From Lachnospiraceae bacterium UBA6403 (GTDB taxonomy: Bacteria; Bacillota; Clostridia; Lachnospirales; Lachnospiraceae): a DNA stretch of 8,628 nt. The notes beneath the pieces were generated by a model that searched no databases, was not told where the DNA came from, and worked only from the letters and a program-made list of their open reading frames with translations. A program made the position numbers and the translations under genes. Of this stretch, positions 5,496 through 8,628 are shown piece by piece; within the stretch, counting starts at the first letter, position 1; every line of letters begins with the position of its first letter. The stretch is from positions 1 through 8,628 of the forward strand of contig DJPV01000016.1 in the NCBI GenBank assembly GCA_002437435.1, read 5' to 3'.

Positions 5496-7844
5496 ATGAC
5501 AATCAAAGATCTGAAAGCAGGACAGTCTGCAACAATTTGTACCGTTGGAGGAGATGGAGCGTTAAGACAGCATTTTCTTGATATGGGGGTAATACCGGGA
5601 ATTGAAGTTACATTGATAAAGTATGCACCAATGGGTGATCCGTTGGAAATTCGGATTCATGATTATGAACTGACACTTCGACTGGCAGATGCAGAGCAGA
5701 TTGAGGTATCAAATAAAAAATCGGATGCAGATGAACATAGAAAAGACAGTGAAAAAGACAAAAATTTCCAGGAACATCCCGGCTTGGGTGAAGGTGGAAA
5801 ATACCATGTAAAAGCAGATGAGCATCCCCTTCCTAAAGATGAGATCCTTACATTTGCACTTGTTGGAAATCAGAACTGTGGTAAGACCACATTATTTAAC
5901 CAGCTTACAGGCTCTAATCAGCATGTCGGTAATTTCCCGGGAGTAACTGTGGATCGAAAAGAGGGAGTGATCAAAGGGTACCCGGATACAAGAGTAACAG
6001 ACCTTCCGGGAGTATATTCACTGTCACCATACAGCAGCGAGGAAATCGTGACCAGACAGTTTGTGTTCGAGGAAAAACCAAAAGGAATAATTAATATCGT
6101 AGATGCAACAAATATTGAAAGAAACCTGTATCTGACAATGCAGCTCATGGAATTAAATATCCCGATGGTACTGGCGCTTAATATGATGGATGAGGTTCGT
6201 GAAAATGGAGGATCGATCCGGATCAATCAGTTGGAAAGCATGCTGGGAATTCCGGTTATTCCAATTTCAGCAATTAAAAATCAGGGAGTAGAGGAACTGA
6301 TCGAACATGCGGTTCATGTTGCAAGATATCAGGAACGTCCGGGCAGACAGGATTTCTGTGATCCGGAAGACCATGGCGGTTCCGTACATCGATGCCTGCA
6401 TGGAATTATGCATCTGATAGAAGATCATGCAGAGAGTGCAGGGATTCCGGTGCGTTTTGCTGCGGCAAAGGTTGCAGAAGGGGATACAGAGATGGAGAAA
6501 TCTCTGAAGTTGGATCAAAATGAAACGGAAATGATCGAACATATTGTAAGTCAGATGGAAGAAGAGCGTGGTATTGACCGTGCAGCAGCAATCGCGGATA
6601 TGCGTTTTGATTTTATTCAGAGAATATGCAGGCAGACGGTTGTAAAACCTGTTGAAAGTAAGGAAAGGATCAGAAGCCGGAAGATAGATACGATACTTAC
6701 CGGTAAATATACTGCGATACCAACATTTATCCTGATCATGGGAGTCGTATTCTTTCTGACTTTTAATGTGATCGGATCAGTATTGCAGAACCTGCTGGAA
6801 AAGGGAATTGATTATCTGACAGTTCGGGTCGATCATTTATTGACAGCATGGTCCGTGAATTCAGTTGTTCACTCTCTGGTAATAAATGGTATTTTTAAAG
6901 GCGTTGGTAGTGTACTGAGTTTCCTGCCGATCATTGTAGTATTGTTTTTATTTCTTTCTCTGCTTGAAGACAGTGGATATATGGCACGTGTAGCATTTGT
7001 CATGGATAAGCCACTCAGGAAGATTGGTTTGTCAGGAAGAAGTATTGTGCCGATGCTGGTAGGTTTTGGTTGTACTGTTCCGGGAATTATGGCGAGTCGT
7101 ACGCTTCCGTCAGAACGTGACCGAAAAATGACGATACTTCTGACACCGTTTATGAGCTGCTCGGCTAAGTTGCCGATCTATGCTTTTTTTGCAGCAGCCT
7201 TTTTCCCGAAGTATAAAGCACTGGTTATGGTTGGTTTATATGTTGCTGGAATATTTATAGGAATACTTGTGGCACTTATTATCCGAAAAACATTATTCAA
7301 GGGCGAGGCAGTGCCGTTTGTTATGGAACTTCCAAACTACAGAATGCCGGCAGCAAAAAATGTATTACAGTTACTATGGGAAAAAGCAAAAGACTTTTTG
7401 CAGAGAGCATTTACAGTTATCTTTGTCGCAACGATCGTGATCTGGTTTCTGCAGAGTTTTGATCTGCATTTCAATCTGACCGAAGATTCGCAGAATAGTA
7501 TTCTGGCTGTTGTTGCGGGCTTGGTTGCACCGATATTTGCACCTCTTGGCTTCGGAGACTGGAGGATATCAACGGCACTGATCTCTGGATTTATGGCGAA
7601 GGAGAGTGTGGTATCGACATTATCGGTGCTGACCGGAGGCATGGATGTCATTCATAAGATCCTGACACCTGCATCTGCATTGTCTTTATTGATCTTCTGT
7701 CTGCTTTATACTCCGTGTATAGCAGCTATTTCGTCAGTGAAACGGGAACTTGGAGGTAAGTGGGCATTAGCGGTTGTGATCGGGCAGTGCGTTGTTGCCT
7801 GGATCGTGGCGGCACTGGTCTATGCGGTTTGTCTTTGTTTCTAA
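5496..7844 (+). CDS. feoB: Fused FeoA-FeoB ferrous iron transporter
   Basis: This 782-residue membrane protein imports Fe2+. Residues 1-72 form a complete FeoA SH3-like domain (MTIKDLKAGQSATI, DMGVIPGIEVTL). A charged linker at about 73-117 contains four His. The FeoB GTPase domain follows, with G1 GNQNCGKTT (124-132), G2 around T151, G3 DLPG (169-172), G4 NMMD (229-232) and G5 near SAIKNQG (258-264). A helical segment (about 275-390) is rich in His and holds C288 and C300. The membrane part runs from about 405 to the end, with gate motifs GFGCTVPG (523-530), CSAKLP (555-560) and LLYTPC (736-741), so the conserved channel Cys are present. The start has AAGAGG 8 nt upstream. No separate feoA is nearby. 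FeoA-FeoB fusions are known in some bacteria; the reading frame is intact and the assignment secure. Confidence 0.96.
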   Translation: MTIKDLKAGQSATICTVGGDGALRQHFLDMGVIPGIEVTLIKYAPMGDPLEIRIHDYELTLRLADAEQIEVSNKKSDADEHRKDSEKDKNFQEHPGLGEGGKYHVKADEHPLPKDEILTFALVGNQNCGKTTLFNQLTGSNQHVGNFPGVTVDRKEGVIKGYPDTRVTDLPGVYSLSPYSSEEIVTRQFVFEEKPKGIINIVDATNIERNLYLTMQLMELNIPMVLALNMMDEVRENGGSIRINQLESMLGIPVIPISAIKNQGVEELIEHAVHVARYQERPGRQDFCDPEDHGGSVHRCLHGIMHLIEDHAESAGIPVRFAAAKVAEGDTEMEKSLKLDQNETEMIEHIVSQMEEERGIDRAAAIADMRFDFIQRICRQTVVKPVESKERIRSRKIDTILTGKYTAIPTFILIMGVVFFLTFNVIGSVLQNLLEKGIDYLTVRVDHLLTAWSVNSVVHSLVINGIFKGVGSVLSFLPIIVVLFLFLSLLEDSGYMARVAFVMDKPLRKIGLSGRSIVPMLVGFGCTVPGIMASRTLPSERDRKMTILLTPFMSCSAKLPIYAFFAAAFFPKYKALVMVGLYVAGIFIGILVALIIRKTLFKGEAVPFVMELPNYRMPAAKNVLQLLWEKAKDFLQRAFTVIFVATIVIWFLQSFDLHFNLTEDSQNSILAVVAGLVAPIFAPLGFGDWRISTALISGFMAKESVVSTLSVLTGGMDVIHKILTPASALSLLIFCLLYTPCIAAISSVKRELGGKWALAVVIGQCVVAWIVAALVYAVCLCF

Positions 7845-7896
7845 AACAAATGTAAATAAAAACGGAGATCAGGCGGGATTCTAAAAAAAATGTAAA
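7839..7896 (+). repeat. Imperfect direct repeat at 40-bp offset downstream of feoAB
   Basis: The 18 bases at 7839-7856, which span the feoAB stop codon, recur at 7879-7896 with one mismatch (C7847 versus A7887). The copies share TTCTAAAA and AAATGTAAA, and the offset is exactly 40 bp, about four helical turns. It may be a small tandem duplication that copied the stop-codon region, or paired binding sites upstream of the pckA promoter. The AT-rich content lowers its weight. Confidence 0.4.
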
Positions 7897-7902
7897 ATAA
7901 GA

Positions 7903-7931
7903 CAATCCGGTAAAGATTTTCTTTACTTTTT
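7903..7931 (+). terminator. Weak terminator-like hairpin after feoAB
   Basis: GTAAAG (7910-7915) pairs with CTTTAC (7921-7926) around a 5-nt loop, followed by TTTTT (7927-7931). Outer arms CAATCC (7903-7908) and GGATTG (7932-7937) can also pair across an unequal internal loop. The six-pair stem has only two G-C pairs, so termination is likely partial. The right arm contains the -35 of the pckA promoter, so the inverted repeat could instead be an operator. Confidence 0.4.
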
Positions 7932-7950
7932 GGATTGGGGTGGCTATAAT
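7922..7950 (+). promoter_or_regulatory. Promoter of pckA
   Basis: A perfect TATAAT at 7945-7950 lies 17 bp after TTTACT (7922-7927), a four-of-six match to the -35 consensus. Transcription would start near 7957, giving a leader of about 73 nt. The leader contains a short bulged hairpin (TGGTAGT at 7970-7976 with ACT and ACCA at 7981-7988). Confidence 0.72.
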
Positions 7951-8029
7951 ACAAATTGACTGTGGAACATGGTAGTATGAACTAACCACCATAGAAAAAT
8001 ACTTAGAAAGAAAAGAGGATTTGTGTACA

Positions 8030-8628
8030 ATGAAAAATATTGATTTAAGCAAGTATGGCATTACCGGAACTACAGAGATCGTTTACAACCCTTCATACGA
8101 AACACTTTTCGAGGAAGAGACAAAATCTACTCTTGAAGGATATGAAAAAGGACAGGAAACAGAACTTGGTGCTGTTAATGTAATGACAGGTATTTATACA
8201 GGACGTTCACCTAAAGATAAGTATATTGTTGTTGATGAGAATTCAAAAGACACAGTATGGTGGACAACAGATGCTTATAAGAACGATAACCATCCAATGA
8301 CAGAAGAGACATGGGCATCCGTTAAGGATATTGCTAAGAAGGAACTTTCAAATAAGAGATTATTTGTAGTTGATGCTTTCTGTGGTGCAAATGCTGATAC
8401 TCGTATGGCTATCCGTTTCATCGTAGAAGTTGCTTGGCAGGCACATTTCGTAACAAACATGTTCATCAAGCCAACTGCTGAAGAACTTGAGAACTTCGAG
8501 CCGGACTTCGTTGTTTACAACGCATCAAAGGCTAAAGTAGAAAACTATAAAGAACTTGGTCTTAATTCAGAGACATGTGTAGCATTCAACATCACAAGCC
8601 ATGAGCAGGTTATCATCAATACATGGTA
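8030..8628 (+). CDS. pckA: Phosphoenolpyruvate carboxykinase (ATP), N-terminal part, cut by window end
   Basis: This cytoplasmic enzyme interconverts oxaloacetate and PEP with ATP/ADP (EC 4.1.1.49). In fermenting gut bacteria it often runs towards oxaloacetate and ATP. The first 199 codons are present, out of a usual length of about 530. Recognisable blocks are [21 protein letters not shown] (near 10-30), [16 protein letters not shown] (52-67, with R59 matching the substrate-binding Arg), [21 protein letters not shown] (near 110-130), and VIINTW at the break, just before the expected YGGEMKKG motif. AGAGGA (8014-8019) lies 10 nt before ATG. Codon use (CTT, GCT, AAC, TTC) suggests high expression. 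It has its own promoter and is not part of the feoAB unit. The frame is open to the window end. Confidence 0.95.
   Translation, partial: MKNIDLSKYGITGTTEIVYNPSYETLFEEETKSTLEGYEKGQETELGAVNVMTGIYTGRSPKDKYIVVDENSKDTVWWTTDAYKNDNHPMTEETWASVKDIAKKELSNKRLFVVDAFCGANADTRMAIRFIVEVAWQAHFVTNMFIKPTAEELENFEPDFVVYNASKAKVENYKELGLNSETCVAFNITSHEQVIINTW

Noticed and set aside
7726..8061. Reverse-strand 111-codon frame across the feoAB-pckA gap
   Set aside because: It covers the feoAB 3' end, a promoter and the pckA start, all supported on the + strand, and its product has no recognisable features.

Overview
The window looks like a chromosomal segment of a low-GC Gram-positive anaerobe, most likely a gut Lachnospiraceae of the Roseburia/Agathobacter/Lachnospira kind. 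This is inferred from several things: strong GGAGG-type ribosome binding sites, Gram-positive style split tyrosine-kinase genes (separate CpsC and CpsD), a lysine-rich secreted Ig-like protein of a style common in that family, a fused FeoA-FeoB, and an ATP-type PEP carboxykinase. All genes read on the + strand. No tRNA, rRNA, CRISPR array, insertion sequence or phage gene was seen.

Region 1 (about 83-3738) is a surface-polysaccharide control operon. A sigma-A-like promoter and a roughly 120-nt leader precede five genes: a PHP-type tyrosine phosphatase (CpsB), a 39-residue single-pass membrane peptide that is easy to miss, an LCP (LytR-CpsA-Psr) protein, a Wzz/CpsC membrane adaptor, and a CpsD BY-type tyrosine kinase with a C-terminal tyrosine cluster. 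CpsC and CpsD overlap by 4 bp. CpsC should activate CpsD, CpsB should dephosphorylate it, and the LCP protein probably attaches the finished polymer to the wall. No glycosyltransferase, flippase or polymerase follows in the window, so the module is either separated from its biosynthetic genes or those lie upstream.

Region 2 (about 3834-4567) is a single gene with a leader hairpin, a very strong ribosome binding site and a clear intrinsic terminator. It encodes an extremely basic secreted protein (51 Lys in 207 residues) of two Ig-like domains.

Region 3 (about 4582-7931) is an iron-linked unit. A good promoter and a near-consensus Fur-box-like inverted repeat lie in the short leader. They are followed by a Cof-type HAD phosphatase and, 20 nt later, a natural FeoA-FeoB fusion for ferrous iron uptake. 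The operator position implies that both genes are iron-repressed.

Region 4 (about 7839-8628) holds a 17/18 direct repeat at a 40-bp offset, a weak terminator-like hairpin that overlaps the -35 element of the next promoter, and the first 199 codons of pckA, cut off by the window end.

Positions 1-82 hold nothing I can support. A 70-codon reading frame there looks spurious.
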